The notes: generated from the letters alone by a model not told the origin. A stretch of 64,000 nt of DNA from an uncultured Lachnospiraceae bacterium (GCA_947363565.1 CANAPP010000006.1:21262-85261), one strand, 5' to 3'. Shown: positions 51,404 to 60,968, numbered from the stretch's first letter. Numbers and translations are program-made.

Positions 51404-51445
51404 CCGCCCGGCAACTCATCCCTCAGGGAATCAATCGCCGGGCGG
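51404..51445. terminator. GC-rich inverted repeat after the TusA-like gene
   Basis: CCGCCCGGC (51404-51412) and GCCGGGCGG (51437-51445) with a 24-base loop, nine bases past the stop of the TusA-like gene. It lacks a strong T run, so it may be a weak terminator or an mRNA-stabilising stem. Confidence 0.45.
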
Positions 51446-51453
51446 CCATCCGA

Positions 51454-51657
51454 TTATTCAATCACAATCTCAAATCCTGTATCAATCTCTTTCGTCGTCG
51501 TCTTTTTGCCGCGGTCCTTCGCCAGCTTCTCCACATTCGTCTTCTGGTGAGGCTCACTGACCAATACCTTGACCGGTCCATTGGCACTCTTTAAAGCCTC
51601 CGCTGTCAGCATGATCGGCTCCGGACAGGAAAGACCTCTTGCGTCTACTTCTTTCAT
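51454..51657 (-). CDS. TusA/SirA-family sulfur-carrier-like protein (YedF-like)
   Basis: A 67-residue protein starting MKEVDARGLSCPEPIMLTAE with the CPxP motif of the TusA/SirA family. The cysteine carries persulfide or perselenide in characterised members. It follows the YedE-type gene by 13 bases. The YedE-YedF pairing is known from selenium- or sulfur-handling loci. No selD or selA is present in the window, so the cargo cannot be fixed. Confidence 0.87.
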   Translation of the reverse strand: MKEVDARGLSCPEPIMLTAEALKSANGPVKVLVSEPHQKTNVEKLAKDRGKKTTTKEIDTGFEIVIE

Positions 51658-51670
51658 AATACAAGCCCTC

Positions 51671-52765
51671 CTATTTCACATTTTCCCGTTTGTTTGTAAA
51701 TGCAATGATAAAACATACGATGATGCAGATGATAACCGCTATCTTACCAGCCGGTGTAGCTGCTCCTGCAACCACCTCGCCTGTCTCTGCATTCAACGCC
51801 GTTCCGCTTGATGCAAGTCCCAGATTATGGCAAAGCGCGGCTCCTACAAATAAACCGAGTACAGTCACCGCTGCATCGGACGACCCCTGTCCTGCCAAGA
51901 TCAACTGACGGAGCGGGCAGCCGCCTGCCAGGACCGCAGCGAATCCAACCGCGTACATGCCAAGGATATTCCACAGATGCTCAGAATGTGCGATAATTCC
52001 CGGTGTATCGAATCCTACGACAAATTTGCCCATGGCAAGGTTAAATACCAGCATTACAACAAACACGCCGCCGATAACTGTCAGCAGATCAAAGTTTTTC
52101 ATCAAGATCACGTCACGGATACCGCCCGCAAAGCACATCCTTGCCTTCTGGGCAAGGGCGCCGAACACAAGTCCGCCAAGCAGTGATAAGATGATCGGGG
52201 CATGCATACTTCCCGGGCCTGCCTCACTGGCCTTCAAAAGTCCCATCACGCCAAGAACCAGTACGCCGATTAGCAGAATCGGCAGCACCGCGCCGCTTTC
52301 TTTTCCTGTATCATGGGAACGCCCAAGGCTAAAGCCCTTCTTCAGCGCAAACGTACCTGTTGCCACGCCAAGAATGAATCCGACCAGTGCGACCCACGCA
52401 TTCAGATCGCCGGCTGACATACGGATGACCATACGAAGCGGACAGCCTAAGAATACGAGAGAGCCGATCATAATGACCATCCCTAAGATAAAGCGGATCA
52501 TCGGTGATGAACCTGCTGTTGAGCGGTACTCCTTCGTAGCTACGGAGATGAAAAACGCCCCCAGCACCAGCCCCGTGATCTCCGGTCTTGCATACTGCAC
52601 AACCTCTGCCTGATGCATCCCGAGAGAACCAGCCATATCACGCACAAAACACGCGATACAGAATGCCATGTTCGCCGGATTGCCGAAATATGCCAGAACT
52701 GCCGCAACAACTCCGCACAAAACCCCCGCAACTGCGAGTTTCTTCCTTGAATCATACAAATTCAT
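51671..52765 (-). CDS. yedE: YeeE/YedE-family sulfur or selenium transporter
   Basis: Start at MNLYDSRKKLAVAGVLCGVV (52765), the longer frame having no ribosome site. The 364-residue protein has about ten membrane helices and two repeats of the GCPLR signature (FLGCPLRMVIRMSAGDLNAW and AGGCPLRQLILAGQGSSDAA) whose cysteines relay thiosulfate in YeeE. The additional conserved KARMCFAGGIRDVILMKNFD stretch fits YedE. The pairing with a TusA-like gene supports import of a sulfur or selenium compound. Confidence 0.87.
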   Translation of the reverse strand: MNLYDSRKKLAVAGVLCGVVAAVLAYFGNPANMAFCIACFVRDMAGSLGMHQAEVVQYARPEITGLVLGAFFISVATKEYRSTAGSSPMIRFILGMVIMIGSLVFLGCPLRMVIRMSAGDLNAWVALVGFILGVATGTFALKKGFSLGRSHDTGKESGAVLPILLIGVLVLGVMGLLKASEAGPGSMHAPIILSLLGGLVFGALAQKARMCFAGGIRDVILMKNFDLLTVIGGVFVVMLVFNLAMGKFVVGFDTPGIIAHSEHLWNILGMYAVGFAAVLAGGCPLRQLILAGQGSSDAAVTVLGLFVGAALCHNLGLASSGTALNAETGEVVAGAATPAGKIAVIICIIVCFIIAFTNKRENVK

Positions 52766-52925
52766 GTTACATTCCTCTCTTTCCTCTTTGCGTAACTTTT
52801 TTATGTCTACCCCTCTATTATGAACTTGTATGAATCCTGTGTCCAATTGATTTTGTTAATAAATTGTCATACTTATCGATATTATTTATAAACAACCTCA
52901 ATATATAGGATTATCCTGAAAATAT

Positions 52926-54314
52926 TTACAAAATGTACTCCCTGTCGCCAATCTCCTGATAGTCCACATGATGTCCCACATACTTGTAAGCCGGACGGAT
53001 GATCTTACCTTTATTCACTAGCTCCTCAAGCCTGTGAGCGCTCCAGCCGGAGATTCTGGAGATGGCAAAGATCGGTGTAAAAAGCTCTGTAGGGATGCCG
53101 AGCATACTGTACACAAGCCCACTGTAGAAGTCCACATTTGCACAGATTGGCTTAAACAGTCTCCTTCTCTCCATCAAAAGCTTCGATGCAATCCGCTCCA
53201 CCATATTGTAGAGAGCGAATTCCCCTTCCATACCCTTCGCCTCGGAAAGCCTCCGGGCATATTCCTTCAGCACGACTTCCCTGGGGTCAGAGATTGTATA
53301 GACTGCATGGCCCATCCCATAGATCAGCCCGGCACCGTCAAATGCCTCCTTATCAAGCACCCGAATCAGATATTCCGTCACAGCCTGCTCATTCGTAATG
53401 TCCGGGCAGGATGCTTTCAGATCATCAAACATCTGCATGACCTTTAAATTCGCGCCGCCGTGGCGCGGCCCTTTAAGGGATGACATAGACGCCGCCACCG
53501 CCGAGTATGTATCTGTCCCCGAGCTTGTCACCACATGGTTCGTAAAGGTACTATTATTACCGCCACCGTGGTCCGCATGGAGTACAAGTGCGATGTCTAA
53601 GACCTTTGCCTCAAGCTCCGTATATTTCCCGTCCTTGCGGAGCATATATAAGAGATTCTCCGCAGTAGAAAGCTCAGGCTTTGGCGGACGCACCATCAAT
53701 GTCTTGTCAAAATGGAACATTCGGTACGCGTAATAGGCATATACACTCATCATCGGCATCTTCGCAATAAGCTGCAGAGATTGTCTGAGTACATTGGACA
53801 CTGCGATATCGTCAGGTCTTGCGTCGTAGGAATATAACAGCACGATGCACTTCTGCAGCGCATTCATGATATTCGCCGGCGGTGCTTTCATCACCACGTC
53901 CCGGACAAACTGCCCGGAGAGTTCTCTTAAACCTCCTAATATCTTGATAAAATTCTCAAATTCATCATTGACCGGCAGTCTTCCGAACAGCAAAAGATAC
54001 GTCGCCTCTTCAAAAAGGAAACGATCCCTGCCCTTTGCATTCACAATATCCCTCACATTGACGCCCTGATAGTAAAGCTCGCCTTCTACCGGATAAGATC
54101 TTCCGTTCACCCGCTTCATCGCTACGACGTCAGAAATCTCCGTAAGTCCCGTCAGTACACCCTTCCCATTGGAATCACGAAGCCCCCGCTTCACATCATA
54201 TTCCAGATAAAGATTCTGGTCGATGGCACCGGAACGCATACAGTTTTCCACCAGCTCATCAAACTTAATATCCAGCTCCTCGCCAAGCTCCATCATCGAA
54301 TGTATATTTTCCAT
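52926..54314 (-). CDS. Citrate synthase
   Basis: Start at MENIHSMMELGEELDIKFDE (54314), six bases after GGGAGAGG. The 462-residue protein carries the citrate synthase catalytic histidines (LHADHGGGNNSTFTNHVVTS; GMGHAVYTISDPR) and the C-terminal Asp in ANVDFYSGLVYSMLGIPTEL. It condenses oxaloacetate and acetyl-CoA in the cytoplasm. No aconitase or isocitrate dehydrogenase gene is adjacent. The N-terminus of about 65 residues before the catalytic body is longer than in the E. coli enzyme and typical of Clostridia. Confidence 0.94.
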   Translation of the reverse strand: MENIHSMMELGEELDIKFDELVENCMRSGAIDQNLYLEYDVKRGLRDSNGKGVLTGLTEISDVVAMKRVNGRSYPVEGELYYQGVNVRDIVNAKGRDRFLFEEATYLLLFGRLPVNDEFENFIKILGGLRELSGQFVRDVVMKAPPANIMNALQKCIVLLYSYDARPDDIAVSNVLRQSLQLIAKMPMMSVYAYYAYRMFHFDKTLMVRPPKPELSTAENLLYMLRKDGKYTELEAKVLDIALVLHADHGGGNNSTFTNHVVTSSGTDTYSAVAASMSSLKGPRHGGANLKVMQMFDDLKASCPDITNEQAVTEYLIRVLDKEAFDGAGLIYGMGHAVYTISDPREVVLKEYARRLSEAKGMEGEFALYNMVERIASKLLMERRRLFKPICANVDFYSGLVYSMLGIPTELFTPIFAISRISGWSAHRLEELVNKGKIIRPAYKYVGHHVDYQEIGDREYIL

Positions 54315-54341
54315 AATTAACCTCTCCCTTCTTTCATTTAT

Positions 54342-54382
54342 AAAAATACCCGGCTGCCTGCAGGAAGCCTCCTGCCCGGCAG
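54342..54382 (-). terminator. Terminator-like stem between degV and citrate synthase
   Basis: Minus-strand outer stem CTGCC / GGCAG and inner stem GCAGGA / TCCTGC (54354-54382), followed by CCGGGTATTTTTAT. It is placed after the degV stop and before the citrate synthase ribosome site, so it may end degV transcription or attenuate read-through. Confidence 0.6.
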
Positions 54383-54427
54383 TCAGGTATACCACCTTTG
54401 GAAAAATCCTGCTGCATACTTACTATA

Positions 54428-55285
54428 TCATATTTTCCCCGAAATTCCAACCACCCCGAATGCACCCGGACCTCCGTGACAGGTGATCACGCCCCCGGTC
54501 TGCACCCAGGTTACTTTTTTCACTCCGCAATTTAAAGCCGCCTGTTCTGCTCTCCGGCGCACTTCATCCGACATCCGCGGTGAACAGATCAGCCATACCT
54601 CATCAAGGCTAAACTTCTGCTCCCGGATATAATTCTCCGTTAGCTGGCCTACAATCTTTTTCATGCTTCCTCTATGCTTTTTCGTCGCCTTCAGATACCC
54701 GTTAAGAATATCAATCTGGGGATGGATCTTGAGCAAAGCCCCGCAAAGAGCCGCCGCATTGCTCACTCTTCCTCCTGCACGCAAAAACTCCAGCTTATCC
54801 GGCACAAAACACATGCGGACGCGTTCCGACACTTCCTTTGCTTTCTCTGCCGCTTCCTGGACCGTCCACTCAGGATGCTTTTTAAGAAGTTCTGCCATCG
54901 TCACTACAACAGCATACTGCCCCACGGACACATGCTTCGTATCCAGGCTGGTGACGTAATCACGCCCTTCAGCGGCAATCTGCCCACTCTGATAAGAACA
55001 AGTGGTCACTGAAGAATACGCCAGGTACAAGATCTCTCCATCCGGGTGCTCTTTATGAATCTGGTCATAAATCTTTTCAAAATCCTCCGGGACGCTCCCG
55101 CTTGTCTTCGGAAGCTTTCCCGTCCGCTCATAAAATGCGCATACCTCTTCTGCCGGAAATGTGGCGTCATCTTTTGTCTCCTCCCCGAAGGACACATGCA
55201 TCGGCACAATATAAATCCCATACTTATCCGCTACTTCTTTTGTGATATCCGAACCTGTCTCAGCAAGCAAAACTATCTCTCCCAT
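54428..55285 (-). CDS. DegV-family fatty acid-binding protein
   Basis: A 285-residue DegV protein: the N-terminal ETGSDITKEVADKYGIYIVP, the lipid-binding TSGSVPEDFEKIYDQI, SVTTCSYQSGQIAAEG and SLDTKHVSVGQYAVVVTMAE, and the second domain DKLEFLRAGGRVSNAAALCG then ALLKIHPQIDI. DegV (FakB-like) proteins bind a fatty acid for phosphorylation by FakA. No fakA is next door. Divergent from a TetR gene with overlapping promoters. Confidence 0.92.
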   Translation of the reverse strand: MGEIVLLAETGSDITKEVADKYGIYIVPMHVSFGEETKDDATFPAEEVCAFYERTGKLPKTSGSVPEDFEKIYDQIHKEHPDGEILYLAYSSVTTCSYQSGQIAAEGRDYVTSLDTKHVSVGQYAVVVTMAELLKKHPEWTVQEAAEKAKEVSERVRMCFVPDKLEFLRAGGRVSNAAALCGALLKIHPQIDILNGYLKATKKHRGSMKKIVGQLTENYIREQKFSLDEVWLICSPRMSDEVRRRAEQAALNCGVKKVTWVQTGGVITCHGGPGAFGVVGISGKI

Positions 55286-55345
55286 GATCTTCTCCTTTTA
55301 CGTACAACACATCATATCATCACGTGGTTTTTATTACTACTTGTT

Positions 55346-55375
55346 ATTGTATCTTACCAAATCCTATGATACAAT
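55346..55375. promoter_or_regulatory. Interlocked divergent promoters of degV and tetR
   Basis: ATTGTATC (55346-55353) and GATACAAT (55368-55375) form a perfect 8-bp inverted repeat with 14 bases between. Read on the plus strand it is TTGTAT-N17-TACAAT driving tetR; on the minus strand it is again TTGTAT-N17-TACAAT driving degV. Each -35 box overlaps the other's -10 box, so only one polymerase can be held at a time. The palindrome may also be the TetR operator. Confidence 0.75.
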
Positions 55376-55417
55376 TTACAGATAACTATGAAATGTAAAC
55401 TTTTAGGAGAATACCAG

Positions 55418-55978
55418 ATGAAACACGATGTTTCTTTAATGAAAAGCATACTTGGGAAAAATTTTACAAAAAGAAACCGATTCACCCGTCAGTGTATCGG
55501 AGAGTCGATTATTGCCCTGATGCAGAGCAAAATCTTTGAGGAGATCACTATCTCCGACATTGTCAAAAAAGCCGGCGTATCACGCATGACCTTTTATCAC
55601 TATTTCCAGTCAAAAACCGATGCCCTCAACAGCTATCTCCACGAGATCATCGAACTTTATCTTGAGGAATGCAGCCGCTCGATCGGCATCGATACTTTCT
55701 ATGACGCTGTCCATATCCGCCACGCCTTCCTGTTCTTTGACCAGTACGCGGAATTCTTCCTCACATTGGCAGGCGCGAACCTCCACTCCCTGATGATCCA
55801 TGCGATAAACGAATATATCACCAAGCTCGTCGCCCCTGTATATCCCCACTCCGCCTATGAGTTATACTATTACGGCGGAGCGCTTCTGAATGTCTTCTTA
55901 AAATGGGAGGCAGACGGCAAAAAAGAGTCCGTAGACGAGATTGTAAAAGTCGTCTGCCACTGCAGCAGTATCAGCTAA
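55418..55978 (+). CDS. TetR-family transcriptional regulator
   Basis: Start at MKHDVSLMKSILGKNFTKRN (55418), eight bases after AGGAG. The 186-residue protein has the TetR helix-turn-helix (KIFEEITISDIVKKAGVSRM then TFYHYFQSKTDALNSYL) and a helical effector domain of about 120 residues. It is divergent from degV and convergent with an acyl-CoA synthetase gene; a fatty-acid-related ligand is possible. The promoter region is shared with degV. Confidence 0.9.
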   Translation: MKHDVSLMKSILGKNFTKRNRFTRQCIGESIIALMQSKIFEEITISDIVKKAGVSRMTFYHYFQSKTDALNSYLHEIIELYLEECSRSIGIDTFYDAVHIRHAFLFFDQYAEFFLTLAGANLHSLMIHAINEYITKLVAPVYPHSAYELYYYGGALLNVFLKWEADGKKESVDEIVKVVCHCSSIS

Positions 55979-56019
55979 CCGATTTCCTGCTGCACATTCC
56001 TCTTTTGCCGTCTTCTGCA

Positions 56020-57654
56020 TTATCCTTTGTTCTGCATCTCTACCAGACGCTTGCCGCAGTAGATCTCGCGGAGCTTCGGCTTTTCAATCTTTCCTGTGGC
56101 ATTGCGCGGAACCTCTGCAAAGATATATCTGTGCGGGCGCTTGTAGCGGGGCAGCTTCTTGCAGAACTTCTCTAAGTCCTCCTGAGTACAGGAAGCACCC
56201 TCCTTGGTCTCAACGATGGCTGCTGCAATTTCTCCAAGGCGCTTGTCCGGCAGACCGATAACCGCCACATCCTTCACCGCCTCATGAGCGCGCATGAAAT
56301 CCTCGATCTGAACCGGATACAGATTCTCGCCGCCGCTGATGATCACGTCTTTCTTACGGTCCACAAGGAAGATGAATCCGTCCTCATCCTCCATAGCCAT
56401 ATCGCCGGTATAGAGCCACCCGTCCTTAAGCACCTCGGCAGTCGCCTTCTCGTCATTGTAATAACAGGTCATGACGCCCGGTCCAAAAAGAATCAGCTCA
56501 CCTACATCTCCCCGCTTCACATCCTGGCCATTCTCATCCACGATCCGGGTCCTCCAGCCGTACCCGGCCTTTCCAATGGCTCCCACTTTATGGATATTGT
56601 TGATGCCCAGATGCACAGCACCAGGTCCGATGGACTCGCTCAATCCGTAATTGGTATCATACTTATGGTTCGGGAAATATGCTTTCCACCGCTTGATCAG
56701 GCTTGGCGGAACCGGCTGCGCGCCGATATGCATAAGCCGCCACTGGCTGAGTTCGTAATCCTCAAGACGCACATCGCCTCTGTCGAGAGCATCTAAGATA
56801 TCCTGCGCCCACGGAACAAGGAGCCACACGATGGTACACCTCTCCTTGGATACCGCATCCAGGATCACCTCCGGCGATGTCCCTTTTAAAAGAATGCCTT
56901 TGCTGCCCGTCAGAAAGCTTCCAAACCAGTGCATCTTCGCCCCCGTATGGTAAAGCGGCGGGATACATAGGAAAATATCATCCTTCGTCTGCTGATGATG
57001 GCTCTGCTCTACCTTGCAGGCATGCATCAGACTTTCATGGTTATGTAAGATTGCTTTCGGGAAACCAGTCGTTCCCGACGAAAAATAGATTGCCGCATCA
57101 TCGATATCCCGCAGTACGATATCCGGTGACTGGCAGGAGCAGTTCACCGACTGCTGCACGTAACTCTCCGCAAAGGAAGGACATCCGTCCCCCACAAAGA
57201 ATACCAGCCGGTTCTTTGAGATTGAATCTGCAATCTCCTCCACCCGCCCGATAAACTCCGGCCCGAAGACAAGCACATCCGACTCCGAAAGGTTCAGACA
57301 GTACTCAATCTCCTCCGAAGAGTACCGGAAATTAAGGGGAACCGCCAGCGCCCCGGTCTTTAGCACACCAAAATAAATGGGCAGCCACTCCAGGCAGTTC
57401 ATCAAAAGTATCGCAACCTTATCCCCTTTTTTCACCCCGCGGCTGATCAGAAGATTCGCAAAACGGTTCGCCTTTTCATTGAATACATTCCACGTGATCT
57501 CCCTGCGGTAATATGTGGGAGAGGTCGGCTCCATCAGCTCATATTCCTTCCATGTGATCCGCCGGTCCTCCGGCATCTGCGGATTAATCTCCACCAGGCA
57601 GATATCTTCCCCGAATTTCCGGCAATTTTCCTCTAAAATCTCTGTAATCGGCAT
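56020..57654 (-). CDS. AMP-forming acyl-CoA synthetase
   Basis: A 544-residue adenylating enzyme. It has the P-loop-like AAIYFSSGTTGFPKAILHNH (about 192-211), TNYGLSESIG, the YTGDMAMEDEDGFIFLVDRK hinge segment, KDVIISGGENLYPVQIEDFM and the catalytic lysine in RNATGKIEKPKL near the C-terminus. It activates a carboxylic acid, probably a medium or long-chain or aromatic acid, to its CoA thioester. A TTGACG-N17-TAGAAT promoter precedes it. The gene is convergent with tetR. Confidence 0.9.
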   Translation of the reverse strand: MPITEILEENCRKFGEDICLVEINPQMPEDRRITWKEYELMEPTSPTYYRREITWNVFNEKANRFANLLISRGVKKGDKVAILLMNCLEWLPIYFGVLKTGALAVPLNFRYSSEEIEYCLNLSESDVLVFGPEFIGRVEEIADSISKNRLVFFVGDGCPSFAESYVQQSVNCSCQSPDIVLRDIDDAAIYFSSGTTGFPKAILHNHESLMHACKVEQSHHQQTKDDIFLCIPPLYHTGAKMHWFGSFLTGSKGILLKGTSPEVILDAVSKERCTIVWLLVPWAQDILDALDRGDVRLEDYELSQWRLMHIGAQPVPPSLIKRWKAYFPNHKYDTNYGLSESIGPGAVHLGINNIHKVGAIGKAGYGWRTRIVDENGQDVKRGDVGELILFGPGVMTCYYNDEKATAEVLKDGWLYTGDMAMEDEDGFIFLVDRKKDVIISGGENLYPVQIEDFMRAHEAVKDVAVIGLPDKRLGEIAAAIVETKEGASCTQEDLEKFCKKLPRYKRPHRYIFAEVPRNATGKIEKPKLREIYCGKRLVEMQNKG

Positions 57655-57693
57655 TATACTTTACCCCTTTAACGCTTTTATTTGATAAAGTTC

Positions 57694-57722
57694 ATTCTAA
57701 CATTTTACGGCCGCTTCGTCAA
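57694..57722 (-). promoter_or_regulatory. Promoter of the acyl-CoA synthetase gene
   Basis: Minus-strand TTGACG (57717-57722), 17 bases, TAGAAT (57694-57699), about 40 bases before the start codon. Confidence 0.75.
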
Positions 57723-57769
57723 CCAAATTGAACGTTGTATTCCGTTTGTATTCACAGCTCAAAAGCCGC

Positions 57770-59080
57770 TCATGAATTTTTTTGCGGAAGCAGAAAGATA
57801 AACACCAGTGAACTGAGCAGTAAAAGTCCCGGATAAAAAAGATTCGGGATAATGTCGAATGCCGTCACCTCAAAGCCAAGCTCACTGGCCGCCGAGATTG
57901 CCACCAGCATCTGCGCACCGTAAGGAATCGCCCCTTGGGAAATACAAGAAAACGTATCCAAAAGAGACGCCGTCTTTCTCGGGCTGACACCGTACTCCTG
58001 CGCCATCTCCTTCGCAATGGGGTTCGCCATAACGATGGCGACGGTATTATTGGCCGTCGCAACATCCATGGCACATACCAAAAGTCCCATCCCGAGCTGG
58101 CCTCCCCTTTTCCCCTTAAACACACGCCGGATTGCAGAAAGCAGCGCCTCAAAGCCTCCGTATTCCCGGATAAGCGCGCACATCGCTGCCACAAGAACCG
58201 CTACCATACATGTCTCAAACATCCCGGATACTCCTGAACCCATATTAGCAAGCAGGTCAGTCGGAACCGTCTGCCCGGTGGCAAGCATGATCAGCGAACC
58301 GGACACAATCCCGATAAGCAGCACCACAAATACATTGATCCCTACGATACCGCCGATCAGCACAAGCACGTAAGGGATGATCTGTATCAGATTATAATCC
58401 TTCGCCACTGCTCCGCTTAAATCCGTACGCAGAGACAGCACAAGAATCAATACCAGTGTGACGACCGCCGCCGGGAAAGCAATCCCGAAGTTCTCCCGGA
58501 ACTTATCCTTCATAGCACATCCCTGTCCGTTACACGCCGCAATCGTCGTATCCGAGATAAACGAAAGGTTGTCCCCGAACATCGCTCCACCCATAACAGA
58601 GCCGATGCAAAGCGGAAGGCTGAACCCCGAAGCCTGCGCCACAGTCACCGCAATCGGTGTGATCAGCGTGATCGTCCCTACAGAAGTTCCCATCGCCGTA
58701 GAAACAAAGCACGCTACCACAAACAATACTGCTACTGCGAATTTCGCCGGAATCAGTGAAAGCATAAAGTAGGCAACACTCTCTGCGCTGCTCCTCCCGA
58801 CTACCCCGACAAATGATCCCGCCGCTAAAAAAATCAAAAGCATCGTGATAATGTTCTTATCCGCCAGCCCCTGGGCCATGATTCCCAGCTTGTCATCAAA
58901 CTTTACTTCTCTATTCTGTAAGCACGCCACTAGGATAGCTGCCAGAAAAGCTACCACGATTGGGATGTTGTAGAATCCCATCGGAATCTTCATCACATAC
59001 TCGAACAAAATACCAAGTCCCAGATACAGGACTAAAAATACGCCGATTGGCAAAAGCGCAATTGGATTACTTTTTTTCAT
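57770..59080 (-). CDS. NhaC-family Na+/H+ antiporter
   Basis: A 436-residue protein with about 11 membrane helices. NhaC-like signatures include MGTSVGTITLITPIAVTVAQ, SVMGGAMFGDNLSFISDTTI and VATANNTVAIVMANPIAKEM. It probably exchanges Na+ or an organic ion for H+ across the membrane. It is on the same strand as the acyl-CoA synthetase but separated by that gene's own promoter, so it is likely its own unit. Preceded by TTTAGGGGG. Confidence 0.9.
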   Translation of the reverse strand: MKKSNPIALLPIGVFLVLYLGLGILFEYVMKIPMGFYNIPIVVAFLAAILVACLQNREVKFDDKLGIMAQGLADKNIITMLLIFLAAGSFVGVVGRSSAESVAYFMLSLIPAKFAVAVLFVVACFVSTAMGTSVGTITLITPIAVTVAQASGFSLPLCIGSVMGGAMFGDNLSFISDTTIAACNGQGCAMKDKFRENFGIAFPAAVVTLVLILVLSLRTDLSGAVAKDYNLIQIIPYVLVLIGGIVGINVFVVLLIGIVSGSLIMLATGQTVPTDLLANMGSGVSGMFETCMVAVLVAAMCALIREYGGFEALLSAIRRVFKGKRGGQLGMGLLVCAMDVATANNTVAIVMANPIAKEMAQEYGVSPRKTASLLDTFSCISQGAIPYGAQMLVAISAASELGFEVTAFDIIPNLFYPGLLLLSSLVFIFLLPQKNS

Positions 59081-59260
59081 CTCTTTTCCCCCTAAACCTC
59101 TGAATTCTCATCTCGAAATGTAACCGATATGCACCCGGACATATACTCCTTTTACTTTACCATGCGCCCAAAAGCAGGGTCAAGAGGAAAATGTCCTGCC
59201 GGCAGCCGAATAACCTCACATTTCCCACATATATTTATAAAAACCCAAACCGAGGCATTT

Positions 59261-60397
59261 ATGGCAATTTATACTGTAGCTCCAGAAGACACCGTAGACA
59301 CCATCGCTGCCGCATACGGCGTCCCCGCAGACTCCATCATCTATGACAATCAGCTTGTCTACCCTTACGCCCTCGCCATCGGCCAGGCGCTCTTTATCGC
59401 CGATAGACCCGCACCCTCCGGCAAGCCTTCCATACAGGCAAACGGGTACGCCTACACTTATATCAGCAACTGGGTACTCAACCAGACGCTTCCGTTTCTC
59501 TCCGAGCTTTCCATATTCTCTTACGGCTTCACGCTGCAAGGTGACCTTGTGTATCCCCCGAATGACGATAGCTGGATGATCGCCGCTGCATGGCAGGAAG
59601 ATGCAAGACCTATCCTCACTCTGACGCCCCTCGACGCCTCTGGCCAGTTCAACAACAACCTGATCTCCTCCGTTGTCCGCAATGACGCCTACAAGGAAAA
59701 CTTGATCCGGCAGCTTCTGTCCATCCTGCGGACAAAAGGATACGCCGGAGTGGACGTGGATTTTGAATACATCTTAGCCGGCGACCGCGACCTTTTCACC
59801 GCCTTCGTGCAGGAACTTGCCGACACGCTCCACCCATTCGGCTTTACCGTATCCGTTGCCCTGGCGCCCAAGACATCGGCAGACCAGCCCGGGCTTTTAT
59901 ACGAGGGAAAAGATTACGCTGCTTTAGGCGCTGCCGCCGACTATGTCCTCCTGATGACCTATGAATGGGGCTACAAATACGGTCCCAATATGGCTGTCGC
60001 GCCGCTTAATATGGTACGCCGGGTGGTCGATTACGCTGTCACGGAGATTCCGCCCGAAAAAATCCACTTAGGCATCCCCAATTACGGCTATGACTGGCCG
60101 CTCCCCTTCACGCGCGGAAAAACTGTCGCCGTCACCATCGGAAATGTAGAAGCCGTGCAGATTGCCATCCAAAATAACGCCGAAATTTATTTTGACGATA
60201 CCGCAAAGTCCCCCTACTTTAATTATACAAAGGACGGCATCTACCACGAAGTCTGGTTCGAGGATGTAAGGAGTATGCAGGCCAAGTTCGATCTCATCAA
60301 AGAATACGGGCTTGGCGGCGCAGGCTACTGGCAGATCATGCGGTGGTGGCGGGCGAACTGGCTCCTTTTGCTGGAAAATTTCCAGGATATCACTTAA
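59261..60397 (+). CDS. LysM-GH18 glycoside hydrolase (SleL/YaaH-like)
   Basis: Start at MAIYTVAPEDTVDTIAAAYG (59261), five bases after GAGG; the upstream frame has no good start. Residues 1-48 are one LysM domain. The GH18 barrel follows with the motif YAGVDVDFEY (catalytic Glu169), the substrate segment VLLMTYEWGYKYGP and the C-terminal WGYWQ-type AGYWQIMRWW. No signal peptide is present, as with the spore-coat-associated YaaH and SleL enzymes that degrade cortex fragments during germination. A spore role is therefore likely. Confidence 0.88.
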   Translation: MAIYTVAPEDTVDTIAAAYGVPADSIIYDNQLVYPYALAIGQALFIADRPAPSGKPSIQANGYAYTYISNWVLNQTLPFLSELSIFSYGFTLQGDLVYPPNDDSWMIAAAWQEDARPILTLTPLDASGQFNNNLISSVVRNDAYKENLIRQLLSILRTKGYAGVDVDFEYILAGDRDLFTAFVQELADTLHPFGFTVSVALAPKTSADQPGLLYEGKDYAALGAAADYVLLMTYEWGYKYGPNMAVAPLNMVRRVVDYAVTEIPPEKIHLGIPNYGYDWPLPFTRGKTVAVTIGNVEAVQIAIQNNAEIYFDDTAKSPYFNYTKDGIYHEVWFEDVRSMQAKFDLIKEYGLGGAGYWQIMRWWRANWLLLLENFQDIT

Positions 60398-60500
60398 GCT
60401 GCCCTGCGGCCAAAACCCATATAGATTTTTTAACCCCCGCCATCATAATATTTCCAGGAGAGGGGAATACTAAAGGACAAAACTTCTATGGAGGTGCACG

Positions 60501-60935
60501 ATGGAAAACAATGATACGATCAATCTGCTGAAAGAATGCGACGCCGGAGCAAAGATGGCCGTCGTCTCTATCGACGAGATATTGGAAAAGACAAAGGACA
60601 CCAGACTTAAGAAAATCCTCGGGGAGAGCAAAGATGCGCATCGGGCTCTTGGCAATGAACTCCACACCCTCCTGATCCAACACGGGAGCGAGTACAAAGA
60701 GCCGTCCCCCATGGCAAAAAGTATGTCCTGGTTAAAGACAAATGTCAAAATGGGCCTTGATGAAAGCGACGCAACCGTTGCCGATCTGATCACGGATGGC
60801 TGCAGCATGGGCATAAAATCCCTGAATAAATACTTGAACCAGTACGAAAAAGCCAGCAGCACTGCCAAAGGCATGTGTAAAAAACTGATTTCGATCGAAG
60901 AAAAATTGAGCAAGGATCTGCGGGAATATTTATAA
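60501..60935 (+). CDS. Ferritin-like four-helix protein (DUF2383/PA2169-type)
   Basis: A 144-residue all-helical protein with long helices (NLLKECDAGAKMAVVSIDEI, DTRLKKILGESKDAHRALGN, TVADLITDGCSMGIKSLNKY, AKGMCKKLISIEEKLSKDLR). The size and helix lengths fit a four-helix bundle such as DUF2383 or related ferritin-like proteins. Metal-binding glutamates are not clear. Preceded by ATGGAGGTG. About 100 bases after the GH18 gene on the same strand. Confidence 0.7.
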   Translation: MENNDTINLLKECDAGAKMAVVSIDEILEKTKDTRLKKILGESKDAHRALGNELHTLLIQHGSEYKEPSPMAKSMSWLKTNVKMGLDESDATVADLITDGCSMGIKSLNKYLNQYEKASSTAKGMCKKLISIEEKLSKDLREYL

Positions 60936-60968
60936 ATAGGGCGAACTATAGTATTCATTGCATTTTCT

